In this document: one piece after another, positions 1 through 7,830 of the stretch | Layout of the letters: each line of letters begins with the position of its first letter | Numbering within the stretch: position 1 is the stretch's first letter | Assembly: GCA_023388435.1 (NCBI GenBank) | Contig: JAEWGG010000017.1 | Coordinates: 1-26,736 of the forward strand | DNA: 26,736 nt | Reading direction: 5' to 3' | Origin: Bacillota bacterium | GTDB lineage: Bacteria > Bacillota > Clostridia > Saccharofermentanales > Fastidiosipilaceae | The notes under the pieces: model-generated | The model's database searches: none | What the model was told of the DNA's origin: nothing | Seen by the model: only the letters and a program-made list of their open reading frames with translations | Program-made: the position numbers and the translations under genes

Positions 1-25
1 TCAGCACCAGAGGGGATTTTTTCAT
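1..25 (-). CDS. 5' end of an unidentified leftward gene (partial)
   Basis: Only eight complete codons are inside the window, reading MKKSPLVL from an ATG at 25-23 on the minus strand. A good ribosome-binding site (GGAGG, complement of 33-37) lies 7 bases upstream, so the start is believable. Two lysines followed by small and hydrophobic residues would suit the start of a signal peptide or membrane anchor, but eight residues do not allow any family assignment. Confidence 0.55.
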
Positions 26-83
26 GCTACTTCCTCCGCCAAAGTCTGTCTACCCAGCACGAGCACAGGTGCTTTCTTTACTC

Positions 84-120
84 TAAACACACTAAACACA
101 CTAAACGCACCCGAACGCAC
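84..120. repeat. Degenerate 9-10 bp tandem repeat
   Basis: Four consecutive units read TAAACACAC, TAAACACAC, TAAACGCAC and CCGAACGCAC. The array lies about 60-95 bases upstream of the leftward start codon at 25, so it could be a regulator-binding array or simple slippage. No function is shown by the sequence. Confidence 0.5.
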
Positions 121-307
121 AGCCCCAGCTGCTAAACGCATTACGCACCAACTATCCCTAAATCCATACCTCCCCAATCTCCTAAAACCCAGTAACTACC
201 GAGCTTTTAGCCGCTAGTCAACACTTAAGCTCCCTTAGCCGAAAATGCGTTTTTTCAAAATTAAATGCGTTCACGTGTTGCGATTGTAGCGTTCTTGTCG
301 TGGTATT

Positions 308-340
308 AGAGCCGCCTCCCTTCATAGGGAAGGCGGCTCT
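308..340. terminator. Strong hairpin, probable terminator
   Basis: AGAGCCGCCT (308-317) pairs with AGGCGGCTCT (331-340), and CCCT/AGGG extends the stem inward with one bulged base. The loop is TCAT. It lies about 50 bases past the stop of the leftward membrane-protein gene, where a terminator is expected. However, the T-rich tail (TTGTATTTCT) is on the + strand side and no T run follows on the minus strand, so direction is uncertain and it may work as a bidirectional or attenuating hairpin. Confidence 0.5.
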
Positions 341-388
341 TGTATTTCTATTCATAATTTCGCCCTGGTCACGCGATGGGACGTCCGT

Positions 389-967
389 TCAGAGTCGGCG
401 GAGCAGCCAGTGACAGCAGGGGCCCAGGAGGGGGAGACTGTACTCCTCCCAGCGGCAGATGTAAAAACTGAGCTTGAGGCAGACGAAAAAAGAAAAAAAG
501 GTCAGGGCCAAGGACAGGAGCTGGTAAAGCAAATAGACGCCCCCGCCAACGGTCCAGTTGAGAAAGAGGAGGCGGTGGCTGAGGAGGGGCAGACCCAGGA
601 GGCGCAGCAGGCCGAGGCGCAGGAGGCTGAGCAGGAGAAAAAAGAGGCCAGCCTGGAGGCCGTGGAACTGGACCAGGCCGCTCTGCTGCTCACGGATATA
701 GATGGCCAGGGGGAGGAGAAAGAGGAGCAGGCCGAGGGGGAGATGGAAGATTTGCAGACCGGAAAAAAACATGGGGATCCAGTATGCGGCAAGGCAGAGC
801 ACGATGGGGCCCCGGCCCAAACTGGAAGCGTGGGGCTTGTAGCTGCGGTCCTGGTGGCGGCGCCCCTGGCCGAGTGCTGGCCCCCGCTGGAGGAACTGGA
901 AGAGGGACGCAAGACGCTGGAGGAGCAGGTACAGTCCGTTGGGTGGACGCTGGTTTGGGTTGATCAT
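389..967 (-). CDS. Tic20/DUF4870-like small membrane protein
   Basis: The 192-residue protein has a basic, polar N-terminus (about residues 1-50) and then three or four hydrophobic segments. The stretch IREQQSGLVQFHGLQAGLFF matches the DUF4870/Tic20-like pattern in which a charged loop and a conserved FH..QA motif join two membrane helices. The C-terminal RWEEYSLPLLGP resembles the family's usual G..YR.P end. The start at 967 is supported by AAAGGAG six bases upstream. It lies 39 bases downstream of the 1007-1654 gene and is probably co-transcribed with it. The function of bacterial DUF4870 proteins is not established. The opposite strand has an open Glu-rich frame that I regard as a shadow. 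Confidence 0.7.
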   Translation of the reverse strand: MINPNQRPPNGLYLLLQRLASLFQFLQRGPALGQGRRHQDRSYKPHASSLGRGPIVLCLAAYWIPMFFSGLQIFHLPLGLLLFLLPLAIYIREQQSGLVQFHGLQAGLFFLLLSLLRLGLLRLLGLPLLSHRLLFLNWTVGGGVYLLYQLLSLALTFFSFFVCLKLSFYICRWEEYSLPLLGPCCHWLLRRL

Positions 968-1006
968 GTGGACTCCTTTCGCTGAGACAGGGAGAGTAAC
1001 TGAGCC

Positions 1007-1654
1007 TCAGAAGGGCAGGCGGATGCGGCCCAGTTTATGGCTCGAGCGGTACTGGAAGAGGAAGGACAGGACGCAGCAGGCCAGACCGAGAAAGAGAAGG
1101 ACAATGGGCAGGGCACCAGGTCTGGACCAGTGGGTCAGGATGTAGTTGCCGCTGCCCTGATTGAGGACCAGAGCGTAGAGGCTGTCCGTGAAATAAAGGG
1201 TGCCATAAAAGGCGCAGCCCGCGGTGATCAGCAGACGGACGAAGAAGTAGGCGAGGAGGGCCCCGACCAGGCCGCAAGCCAGAAGCACATACTGGTTGAC
1301 GTGGGAGAAGAAAAAGCCCCCGTAGTGTCTGGCGACGAGCAGGCCCAGGGAAAAGCCGGCCATGGCGAAGGACAGGCGCAGGGAGACGCTGTAGAAAATT
1401 GCGAAACCGAGGGCGGCCAGAATACTGACGAGAAGCACCGTAGTATTTTCGCTGATGTGCAGATGCTGGAGGATGCGCCCGGCGAGGAGATAGCCCGTCT
1501 GGGCTCCCAGGACCAGGAGCCAGAGGCGGAAGAGGCGGTAACCCCAGAACATCAGCACAAGACCGAGGAGGAGGTTGACGAGGACCAGGCTGATGTTCGG
1601 CAACTGGGCGAAGAAGTGCTGGACTTCAGCGAAAAAGCGTTCGATCTGTGGCAT
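1007..1654 (-). CDS. TMEM198/DUF4203-like multi-pass membrane protein
   Basis: The 215-residue protein starts MPQIERFFAEV, with AAAGGAGG five bases before the ATG at 1654. The frame stays open further upstream, but that part lacks a ribosome site. After a short cytosolic-looking N-terminus there are about six or seven hydrophobic helices with FWGYRLFRLWLLVLGAQTGY near residue 35, reminiscent of the DUF4203/TMEM198 repeat (hydrophobic helix, GYRLF, helix, G..G). It ends with a basic tail (SSHKLGRIRLPF). The fold-level assignment is from pattern recognition only, and the biochemical role of the family in bacteria is unknown. It is first in a two-gene leftward unit and is divergent from pgk-tpi. 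Confidence 0.65.
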   Translation of the reverse strand: MPQIERFFAEVQHFFAQLPNISLVLVNLLLGLVLMFWGYRLFRLWLLVLGAQTGYLLAGRILQHLHISENTTVLLVSILAALGFAIFYSVSLRLSFAMAGFSLGLLVARHYGGFFFSHVNQYVLLACGLVGALLAYFFVRLLITAGCAFYGTLYFTDSLYALVLNQGSGNYILTHWSRPGALPIVLLFLGLACCVLSFLFQYRSSHKLGRIRLPF

Positions 1655-1794
1655 AGGCACCTCCTTTTGAGGCTTCATTGTACCATGAGCGGGCGATTTT
1701 CCTGGATGGAGCAGGTGGGCCCCACTCAGCCCCAGGGGGCGTTTAGAAGACGCTGTGAAAGGCCGCAGAGGCGGACTTTTTACGCCTAATGGAT

Positions 1795-1823
1795 TTGTTT
1801 TTAGCGACTGAAAGAGATAGAAT
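1795..1823 (+). promoter_or_regulatory. Probable promoter of pgk-tpi
   Basis: TTGTTT (1795-1800) and TAGAAT (1818-1823) are separated by exactly 17 bases, in an AT-rich patch of the divergent 277-base gap, about 110 bases before the pgk-tpi start. The -10 box matches consensus at 5 of 6 positions and the -35 box at 3 of 6. Confidence 0.5.
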
Positions 1824-1931
1824 ATTGTGTTGTTGAACAGACCTCCCGGGCTCCGAGCCACGCTATTTTGCGGCCCTCCACCAAGGTGCTGCGGTCTGGC
1901 GGGGAGGAATAATAGAAATAGGAGATAGGCT

Positions 1932-3893
1932 ATGGCTAAACTCGCGAAGAAGAAGACCGTCCGCGACATAGATCTCAAGGGCAAGCGCGTCATTGCCCGT
2001 GTGGATTTCAATGTGCCGCTGGACAAGGAGAGCGGTGAGATCACGGACGATAAGCGTATCCGCGCCGCGCTGCCGACGATTCAGTACATCGTGGAGCAGG
2101 GGGCAAAACTGATCCTGGTCTCGCACCTGGGCCGCCCGAAGAAGGGTCCGGAGGCCAAGTTCTCCCTGCGTCCCGCCGTCCAGCGGCTCTCGGAACTCCT
2201 GGGACAGGAGGTCCAGCTGGCCTCCGATGTCATCGGTGAGGATGCCAAGGCCAAGGCCCAGGCGCTCAAGGATGGTCAGGTCCTGATGCTGGAGAACGTC
2301 CGCTTCCATAAGGAAGAGACCAAGAATGACCCCGCCTTCGCCCGTGAGCTGGCCTCCATGGCGGAGATCTACGTCAACGACGCCTTTGGAACGGCCCACC
2401 GCGCCCACGCTTCGACAGCGGGTCTCGCCAATTATCTGCCAGGCGTCCAGGGCTTCCTGATGGAGAAGGAGACCGCGACCATGGGCCAGGCCCTGGCCGA
2501 ACCCCGCCGCCCCTTCGTCGCCGTGCTGGGCGGAGCCAAGGTTTCGGATAAGATTGGCGTTATCGAAAATCTGATGGAAAAAGTCGATAAGCTGATCATC
2601 GGCGGCGGCATGGCCTACACCTTTGTCAAGGCCCAGGGTGGAGAGATCGGTACCTCCCTCTGCGAGGATGAGAAGCTGGATCTGGCCCGCGGCCTGCTCA
2701 GCAAGGCGGAGGAGAAGGGTGTGGAGATTCTCCTGCCCATCGACACGGTGGTGACCGAGACCTTCGCTGCTGACGCCCCTGCCGAAACCGTAGAGACCTG
2801 CAAGATTCCGGCCAACAAGATGGGTCTGGACATCGGCGAAAAGACCATCGAGAAGTTCTCCTCCGCGGTGCGTGACGCCGGAACGGTGGTCTGGAACGGC
2901 CCGATGGGCGTCTTCGAATTCGAGCGCTTCGCCGTCGGTACCCGGGCCCTGGCCAAGGCCCTGGCCGAGTCCGATGCCACGTCGATCATCGGCGGTGGAG
3001 ATTCGGCGGCAGCCATCGAGCTGCTGGGCTTCGCGGAGCAGGTCAGCCACATCTCCACCGGTGGCGGGGCTTCCCTGGAATTCCTGGAGGGTAAGGTTCT
3101 GCCTGGTATTGACTGCCTGCTGGATGCCGATCCCCGCCGCGTCTTTGCGGCCGGAAACTGGAAGATGAATCAGGGCCTGCCCCAGGAGGCGGCCAGCTTC
3201 ATCCAGGAGCTGCTGCCCAAGGTTTCCTCCGCAGACGCTGAGCTGGCCGTTGCGGTGCCCTTTACAGCCCTTTCTGCCGCTCTGGAAGCGGCTGCCTACA
3301 GCAATGTAAAAGTGGCGGCTCAGAACTGCCATTTTGAGGACAAGGGCGCCTTTACGGGCGAGGTCTCGGCCAAAATGCTGGCGTATATGGGCGTGCCCTA
3401 TGTGATCCTCGGCCACAGCGAGCGCCGCGAGTACTTCGGCGAGACGGATGAGACGGTCAACAAGAAAATCAAGGCGGCGCTGAACTGGGGTCTGCGCCCC
3501 ATCGTCTGCTGTGGGGAGAGCCTGGAACAGCGCGAGGCCGGCGAGACCTTCGACTGGATTAAGGGCCAGATCAAGGCGGCACTGGCCGGTATTCCTGCCG
3601 AGAAACTCTACCTCCTGACCATCGCCTACGAGCCCATCTGGGCCATCGGCACAGGTAAGACAGCCAGTGATGAGCAGGCTGAAGAGGTCTGCCGCTTCAT
3701 CCGTGAGACGGTGGCCGAGCTCTACGGCGAGCAGCGCGCCGAGGAACTGCGTATCCAGTACGGCGGTTCGATGAATCCGAAAAATGTCGCCGGCCTTCTG
3801 TCCCAGGAGGACATCGACGGGGGCCTGGTTGGCGGTGCTTCGCTGAAGACCGAGGACTTCGCCCAGATTGCGAACTGCTACATCGAGGCCTAA
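1932..3893 (+). CDS. pgk-tpi: Phosphoglycerate kinase-triosephosphate isomerase fusion
   Basis: The 653-residue bifunctional glycolytic enzyme interconverts 1,3-bisphosphoglycerate + ADP with 3-phosphoglycerate + ATP, and dihydroxyacetone phosphate with glyceraldehyde 3-phosphate, in the cytosol. Residues 1 to about 398 are a full kinase: RVDFNVPLD, SHLGRPK, ENVRFHKEE, GGAKVSDK and GGGDSAAA are all present. From residue 404 the isomerase begins (FAAGNWKMN) after a linker of only a few residues. Its catalytic Lys411, His495 (GHSERR) and Glu567 (YEPIWAIGTGK) are intact, as is the phosphate loop YGGS. The start ATG has AGGAG seven bases upstream. Thermotoga maritima makes a comparable fusion; here both parts lie in one uninterrupted frame. 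Codon use is strongly biased toward C-ending codons, as expected for high expression. Confidence 0.97.
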   Translation: MAKLAKKKTVRDIDLKGKRVIARVDFNVPLDKESGEITDDKRIRAALPTIQYIVEQGAKLILVSHLGRPKKGPEAKFSLRPAVQRLSELLGQEVQLASDVIGEDAKAKAQALKDGQVLMLENVRFHKEETKNDPAFARELASMAEIYVNDAFGTAHRAHASTAGLANYLPGVQGFLMEKETATMGQALAEPRRPFVAVLGGAKVSDKIGVIENLMEKVDKLIIGGGMAYTFVKAQGGEIGTSLCEDEKLDLARGLLSKAEEKGVEILLPIDTVVTETFAADAPAETVETCKIPANKMGLDIGEKTIEKFSSAVRDAGTVVWNGPMGVFEFERFAVGTRALAKALAESDATSIIGGGDSAAAIELLGFAEQVSHISTGGGASLEFLEGKVLPGIDCLLDADPRRVFAAGNWKMNQGLPQEAASFIQELLPKVSSADAELAVAVPFTALSAALEAAAYSNVKVAAQNCHFEDKGAFTGEVSAKMLAYMGVPYVILGHSERREYFGETDETVNKKIKAALNWGLRPIVCCGESLEQREAGETFDWIKGQIKAALAGIPAEKLYLLTIAYEPIWAIGTGKTASDEQAEEVCRFIRETVAELYGEQRAEELRIQYGGSMNPKNVAGLLSQEDIDGGLVGGASLKTEDFAQIANCYIEA

Positions 3894-3902
3894 GAGCCAG
3901 AG

Positions 3903-3951
3903 AGGACTTTGAGGGCTGCGGGCAAGGGGCTCGCAGCCCAGGTCCTTTTTT
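3903..3951 (+). terminator. Rho-independent terminator of pgk-tpi
   Basis: GGGCTGCG pairs with CGCAGCCC around a short loop, and AGGAC/GTCCT extends the base of the stem. A run of six T follows directly. It starts 9 bases after the stop codon. Confidence 0.9.
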
Positions 3952-3984
3952 GTTAGGAGAATCACAGAAAAGCCCCGTCAGGTG

Positions 3985-3993
3985 TGTTATAGT
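3985..3993 (+). promoter_or_regulatory. Extended -10 promoter of pyruvate:ferredoxin oxidoreductase
   Basis: TGTTATAGT matches the extended -10 form TGnTATAAT at all but one position. No recognisable -35 lies 16-18 bases upstream, which is tolerated by extended -10 promoters. It lies about 110 bases before the start codon at 4105. Confidence 0.5.
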
Positions 3994-4104
3994 GTATCTG
4001 CTTTATACATATGTTGAGCTTTCCAAGCAGAGGCTCCTATATGCAATAAGGTAATGCAAGTCTTCACGCGCCTTGGCGGAAGATTAGAAAAGGAGTTTCA
4101 TACC

Positions 4105-7100
4105 ATGTCCAAAGCTAAAAAGTACATGACTATGGACGGTAATACCGCCGCAGCCTATACTTCCTATGCTTTCACCGAAGTCTCGGGCATCTATCCGATC
4201 ACGCCCTCCTCACCGATGGCGGACTACACGGATAAGTGGTCCCAGCAGGGCCGTAAGAACATTTTCGGCCAGACCGTCAACGTTATCGAGATGCAGTCTG
4301 AGGCCGGTGCTGCCGGCGTCGTCCACGGTTCGCTGCAGAGCGGTGCTCTGACCACGACCTACACGGCGTCCCAGGGCCTGCTGCTGATGATCCCCAACAT
4401 GTATAAGATCGCGGGCGAGCTGCTGCCCTGCGTGTTCCACGTCTCGGCCCGTGCCGTGGCGACCCATGCCCTGTCCATTTTCGGTGACCACTCCGATGTC
4501 ATGGCCTGCCGCCAGACTGGCTTCGCCATGCTCTGTGCGAACAGTGTCCAGGAGGTCATGGATCTGGCCGCCGTCGCCCACCTGGCGACCATCAAGTCCC
4601 GTGTGCCTTTCCTGCACTTCTTCGATGGCTTCCGTACCTCGCATGAGATCCAGAAGATCGAAGTCCTGGACTATGATGACCTGGCCAAGCTGGTCGACCA
4701 GGAGGCCCTGCAGGCCTTCCGCGACCGCGCCCTGTCCCCGAATCACCCCGTCCTGCGTGGCAGCGCCGAGAACCCCGACGTCTTCTTCCAGGCCCGTGAG
4801 TCCTGCAATCCTTTCTATCAGGATGTGGTCGGGATCACTGAGGAGTACCTGGCTGAGATCAGCAAGCTGACGGGCCGTGAGTACAAGCTCTTCAATTACT
4901 ACGGAGCCCCCGATGCGGAGCGCCTGATCGTGGCCATGGGCTCTGTCTGTGAGACCATTGAAGAGGTTGTTGACTACCTGAATAATCAGGGTGAAAAGGT
5001 CGGCCTGCTGAAGGTTCACCTCTATCGTCCCTTCAGCGTTGAGCGCATGCTCGAGGCCATCCCCGCCAGTGTGAAGAAGATCGCTGTCCTCGACCGCACT
5101 AAGGAGCCGGGTTCCCAGGGTGAGCCCCTGTACCTGGATGTCGTCGCGGCCTACAAGGGCAATGCCGAGGCCCCGACTATTGTCGGCGGCCGCTATGGTC
5201 TGGGATCTAAGGACACCACGCCGGAGCAGATTTTTGCCGTGTACAAGAATCTCAAGGCTGAGGATCCCCGTACGAACTTCACGATCGGTATCGTGGACGA
5301 TGTGACGCACCTCTCCCTGCCCTCGGAGGAGAAGGTCTCGACCGCCGGCGAAGGCACCATCGCCTGTCGTTTCTGGGGTCTGGGTTCTGACGGTACGGTC
5401 GGTGCGAACAAGAACTCGATTAAGATCATCGGCGACCACACGGACAAGTACGCCCAGGCCTACTTCTCCTATGATTCGAAGAAGTCCGGTGGTATCACGA
5501 TCTCTGACCTGCGCTTCGGTAAGAGCCCCATCCGCTCCACCTACCTGATCAATATGGCGGACTTCGTCTCCTGCTCGCAGCAGTCCTATGTCGACAAGTA
5601 CGACATGATGTCCAGCCTCAAGGCGGGCGGAACCTTCCTGCTGAACACCCAGTGGAAGCCCGAGGAGCTCGAGGAGAAACTGCCGGCCAAGATGCGCAAG
5701 TACCTGGCCGAGAACAAGATCAACTTCTACATCATCGACGCCGTCGACATCGCCCAGAAGCTGGGCCTCGGCAACCGCACCAACACTGTGCTGCAGTCGG
5801 CCTTCTTCAAGCTGGCCCAGGTCCTGCCGGTTGAGGATGCCGTGCGCTACATGAAGGAAGCCATTAAGAAGTCCTATGGCCATAAGGGTGACGACATCGT
5901 GCGCATGAACAACAGCGCCGTTGACGCCGGTCTGGACAGTATCGTTAAGATTGATGTCCCCGCCGAGTGGGCTGACGCCAAGGTTGAGGTGACACGCCGT
6001 GAGGTCCCGCTCTTTGTGGCCGATGTGGCGGATGTCATGAACGCCCAGCAGGGCGACAGCCTCCCCGTCTCCGCCTTCGCGGGCCGCGAGGATGGTACCT
6101 TCCCCCAGGGCACGACCGAGTACGAGAAGCGCGGCATCGCCGTGAACATCCCGATCTGGCTGCCTGAGAACTGTATCCAGTGTAACCAGTGCGCCTATGT
6201 CTGCCCCCACGCGGTCATCCGTCCCTTCCTGCTGACGGAGGAAGAGGCTCAGAACGCCCCTGAGACGGCTCCGGCGAAAAAGGGTATGAAGCCCTACGAT
6301 CAGTACCAGTTCCGCATCCAGCTCTCCGCTCTGGACTGCACGGGCTGCGGCTCCTGTGTGATGACCTGCCCGGCCAAGGAGAAGGCCCTGGTCATGAAGC
6401 CCCTCCAGGAAAACCTGAACGAGGCCGACAACTGGGAGTACTTCATCAAGCTGCCTAAGAAGCCGAACCCGATGAAGAAGAACATGGTCAAGGGCTCGCA
6501 GTTTGAGACTCCGCTCTTCGAATTCTCCGGTGCCTGTGCCGGTTGTGGTGAGACGCCCTATGTGCGTCTGATCTCCCAGCTCTTCGGCAGCCGTATGCAG
6601 ATTGCCAACGCCACGGGTTGCTCCTCCATCTATGGTGGATCCGCCCCCTCAACCCCCTACCGCTGCGACGGTAATGGCTGTGGTCCAGCCTGGGCGAACT
6701 CCCTCTTCGAGGACAATGCCGAGTATGGCCTGGGTATGCACCTCGGCTACAAGCAGCTGCACGACCGCGCCCTCTCTGAGCTGACTGAGCTTTCCGAGAA
6801 GGTCAGCGACGAGGAGCTGAAGAATAGCATTGGCAGCTACCTGGAAGCCCAGGATGACTCCGAGAAGACCTATGAGGTCAGCCAGGGCCTGATCGCCGCC
6901 CTGGATAAGTTCCAGACTTCCGATCCGGCCATCCAGTCCCTGCTTGATAGCATCCGCAGCTGCAAGGACTACCTGTCCAAGCGCTCGCAGTGGATTATCG
7001 GTGGTGATGGCTGGGCCTATGACATCGGTTACGGCGGCTTGGACCACGTCCTTGCCACGGGCAATAACGTGAACATCCTGGTGCTCGACACCGAGGTTTA

Positions 7101-7641
7101 CTCCAACACGGGCGGTCAGGCCTCGAAGTCCACGCCGACTGGCGCCATCGCCCAGTTCGCGGCCGGCGGTAAGCCGATGCGCAAGAAGGATCTCGGCATG
7201 ATGGCCATGTCCTACGGCTATGTCTACGTCACGCAGATCGCCATGGGCGCGAACCAGAACCAGACCCTCAAGGCTATTCTGGAAGCGGAGTCCTATGACG
7301 GCCCCTCGCTGATCATCGCCTATGCCCCCTGTATCAACCATGGTATCAAGGGTGGTCTGACGATCTCGCAGCGCCGTGAGAAGGAGGCCGTGGACTGCGG
7401 CTACTGGCACCTCTACCGCTTCGATCCCCGCCTGGAGGAGCAGGGTAAGAACCCCTTCCAGCTGGATTCCAAGGAACCCACGGGTGACTTCATTGAGTTC
7501 CTGAAGTCCGAGGTGCGCTACAATTCTCTGTATAAGAAGTATCCGGCGGAGACCGTTGACGCCCTCTTCGAGCGGGCCAAGAAGGACGCCGAGTACCGTA
7601 CCAAGAGTTATCTGCGCCTGGCAGGTAAGCTGGCAGACTGA
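4105..7641 (+). CDS. nifJ: Pyruvate:ferredoxin (flavodoxin) oxidoreductase, single chain
   Basis: The 1178-residue enzyme oxidises pyruvate with CoA to acetyl-CoA, CO2 and reduced ferredoxin, and is the central low-potential electron source of anaerobes. Domain order is the usual fused gamma-alpha-delta-beta: N-terminal pyruvate-binding part with YPITPSSPMA, then the middle domain, a two-cluster ferredoxin domain (CIQCNQCAYVCP from residue 690 and CTGCGSCVMTCP from 745), and a thiamine-diphosphate domain with CAGCGETPY, GDG at 967-969 and DTEVYSNTGGQASKSTPTG. The remaining cluster ligand is probably the Cys of PCINHG. Length matches the family. I start at 4105 because AAAGGAG lies ten bases upstream and MSKAKKYMTMDGN is the usual N-terminus. 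The frame is also open from 4054. Codon bias is strong, like pgk-tpi. It has its own promoter and terminator. Confidence 0.97.
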   Translation: MSKAKKYMTMDGNTAAAYTSYAFTEVSGIYPITPSSPMADYTDKWSQQGRKNIFGQTVNVIEMQSEAGAAGVVHGSLQSGALTTTYTASQGLLLMIPNMYKIAGELLPCVFHVSARAVATHALSIFGDHSDVMACRQTGFAMLCANSVQEVMDLAAVAHLATIKSRVPFLHFFDGFRTSHEIQKIEVLDYDDLAKLVDQEALQAFRDRALSPNHPVLRGSAENPDVFFQARESCNPFYQDVVGITEEYLAEISKLTGREYKLFNYYGAPDAERLIVAMGSVCETIEEVVDYLNNQGEKVGLLKVHLYRPFSVERMLEAIPASVKKIAVLDRTKEPGSQGEPLYLDVVAAYKGNAEAPTIVGGRYGLGSKDTTPEQIFAVYKNLKAEDPRTNFTIGIVDDVTHLSLPSEEKVSTAGEGTIACRFWGLGSDGTVGANKNSIKIIGDHTDKYAQAYFSYDSKKSGGITISDLRFGKSPIRSTYLINMADFVSCSQQSYVDKYDMMSSLKAGGTFLLNTQWKPEELEEKLPAKMRKYLAENKINFYIIDAVDIAQKLGLGNRTNTVLQSAFFKLAQVLPVEDAVRYMKEAIKKSYGHKGDDIVRMNNSAVDAGLDSIVKIDVPAEWADAKVEVTRREVPLFVADVADVMNAQQGDSLPVSAFAGREDGTFPQGTTEYEKRGIAVNIPIWLPENCIQCNQCAYVCPHAVIRPFLLTEEEAQNAPETAPAKKGMKPYDQYQFRIQLSALDCTGCGSCVMTCPAKEKALVMKPLQENLNEADNWEYFIKLPKKPNPMKKNMVKGSQFETPLFEFSGACAGCGETPYVRLISQLFGSRMQIANATGCSSIYGGSAPSTPYRCDGNGCGPAWANSLFEDNAEYGLGMHLGYKQLHDRALSELTELSEKVSDEELKNSIGSYLEAQDDSEKTYEVSQGLIAALDKFQTSDPAIQSLLDSIRSCKDYLSKRSQWIIGGDGWAYDIGYGGLDHVLATGNNVNILVLDTEVYSNTGGQASKSTPTGAIAQFAAGGKPMRKKDLGMMAMSYGYVYVTQIAMGANQNQTLKAILEAESYDGPSLIIAYAPCINHGIKGGLTISQRREKEAVDCGYWHLYRFDPRLEEQGKNPFQLDSKEPTGDFIEFLKSEVRYNSLYKKYPAETVDALFERAKKDAEYRTKSYLRLAGKLAD

Positions 7642-7650
7642 GGCCTTGCT

Positions 7651-7667
7651 CCTGCCATCTAGGCAGG
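7651..7667 (+). terminator. Small hairpin after nifJ
   Basis: CCTGCC (7651-7656) and GGCAGG (7662-7667) form a perfect short stem with a five-base loop, ten bases past the stop. There is no T run, so it is more likely an mRNA 3'-end stabiliser or an upstream helper of the terminator at 7696. Confidence 0.4.
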
Positions 7668-7695
7668 ATTGAGGCTGAGTGCTGAGTATTCTGAG

Positions 7696-7740
7696 AAGGG
7701 GCCGATCCCAGGGACTGGGATTGGCCCCTTTTGTCTTTTG
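7696..7740 (+). terminator. Rho-independent terminator of nifJ
   Basis: AAGGGGCC (7696-7703) pairs with GGCCCCTT (7723-7730). Inside it ATCCCA pairs with TGGGAT around a short loop, and TTTTGTCTTTT follows. A strong hairpin plus T tract between nifJ and the next promoter. Confidence 0.9.
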
Positions 7741-7777
7741 CTGTGTGGACCAGGCACATGGGTCGGGGCCTCCGTTG

Positions 7778-7786
7778 TGCTATAGT
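7778..7786 (+). promoter_or_regulatory. Extended -10 promoter of the dnaD operon
   Basis: TGCTATAGT is an extended -10 element (TGnTATAAT with one mismatch), about 45 bases before the start at 7831 and just past the nifJ terminator. It is nearly identical to the nifJ -10 element. No clear -35 box. Confidence 0.55.
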
Positions 7787-7830
7787 AGAGGGACTTCGCC
7801 GGAAATTTCGGCAGGAAGGAGCAGCTGTTC

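Larger units (their letters stand above)
26..388. other. Intergenic region with short repeats and one hairpin
   Basis: No coding region is supported here. It is richer in A and T than its surroundings. It contains a short tandem array (84-120), two direct copies of AAATGCGT 20 bases apart (243-250 and 263-270), an inverted copy of the same core (AACGCATT at 135-142), and a strong hairpin at 308-340. It presumably carries the promoter of the leftward gene starting at 25, but I found no convincing -35/-10 pair. Confidence 0.5.

Noticed and set aside
410..1789. Long + strand open frames (191 and 250 codons) with very Glu/Gln/Ala-rich products
   Set aside because: They are the antisense of Leu-rich membrane-protein genes on the minus strand, which have good ribosome sites and family-like patterns. 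The + frames are low-complexity and match no known protein pattern.
1655..2044. Longer version of the TMEM198-like protein starting at 2044
   Set aside because: The added part runs through the promoter region and into pgk on the other strand. The ATG at 1654 has an ideal ribosome site.
3120..3160. Programmed frameshift joining pgk and tpi
   Set aside because: The kinase and isomerase are in the same uninterrupted frame, so no frameshift is needed.
1863..3965. 700-codon minus-strand frame opposite pgk-tpi
   Set aside because: A shadow created by the strongly biased codons of the fusion gene; the product lacks domain features and the + strand gene is certain.
4210..6210. 666-codon minus-strand frame opposite nifJ
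   Set aside because: Same cause: antisense of a highly biased gene, with no recognisable domain and no ribosome site.
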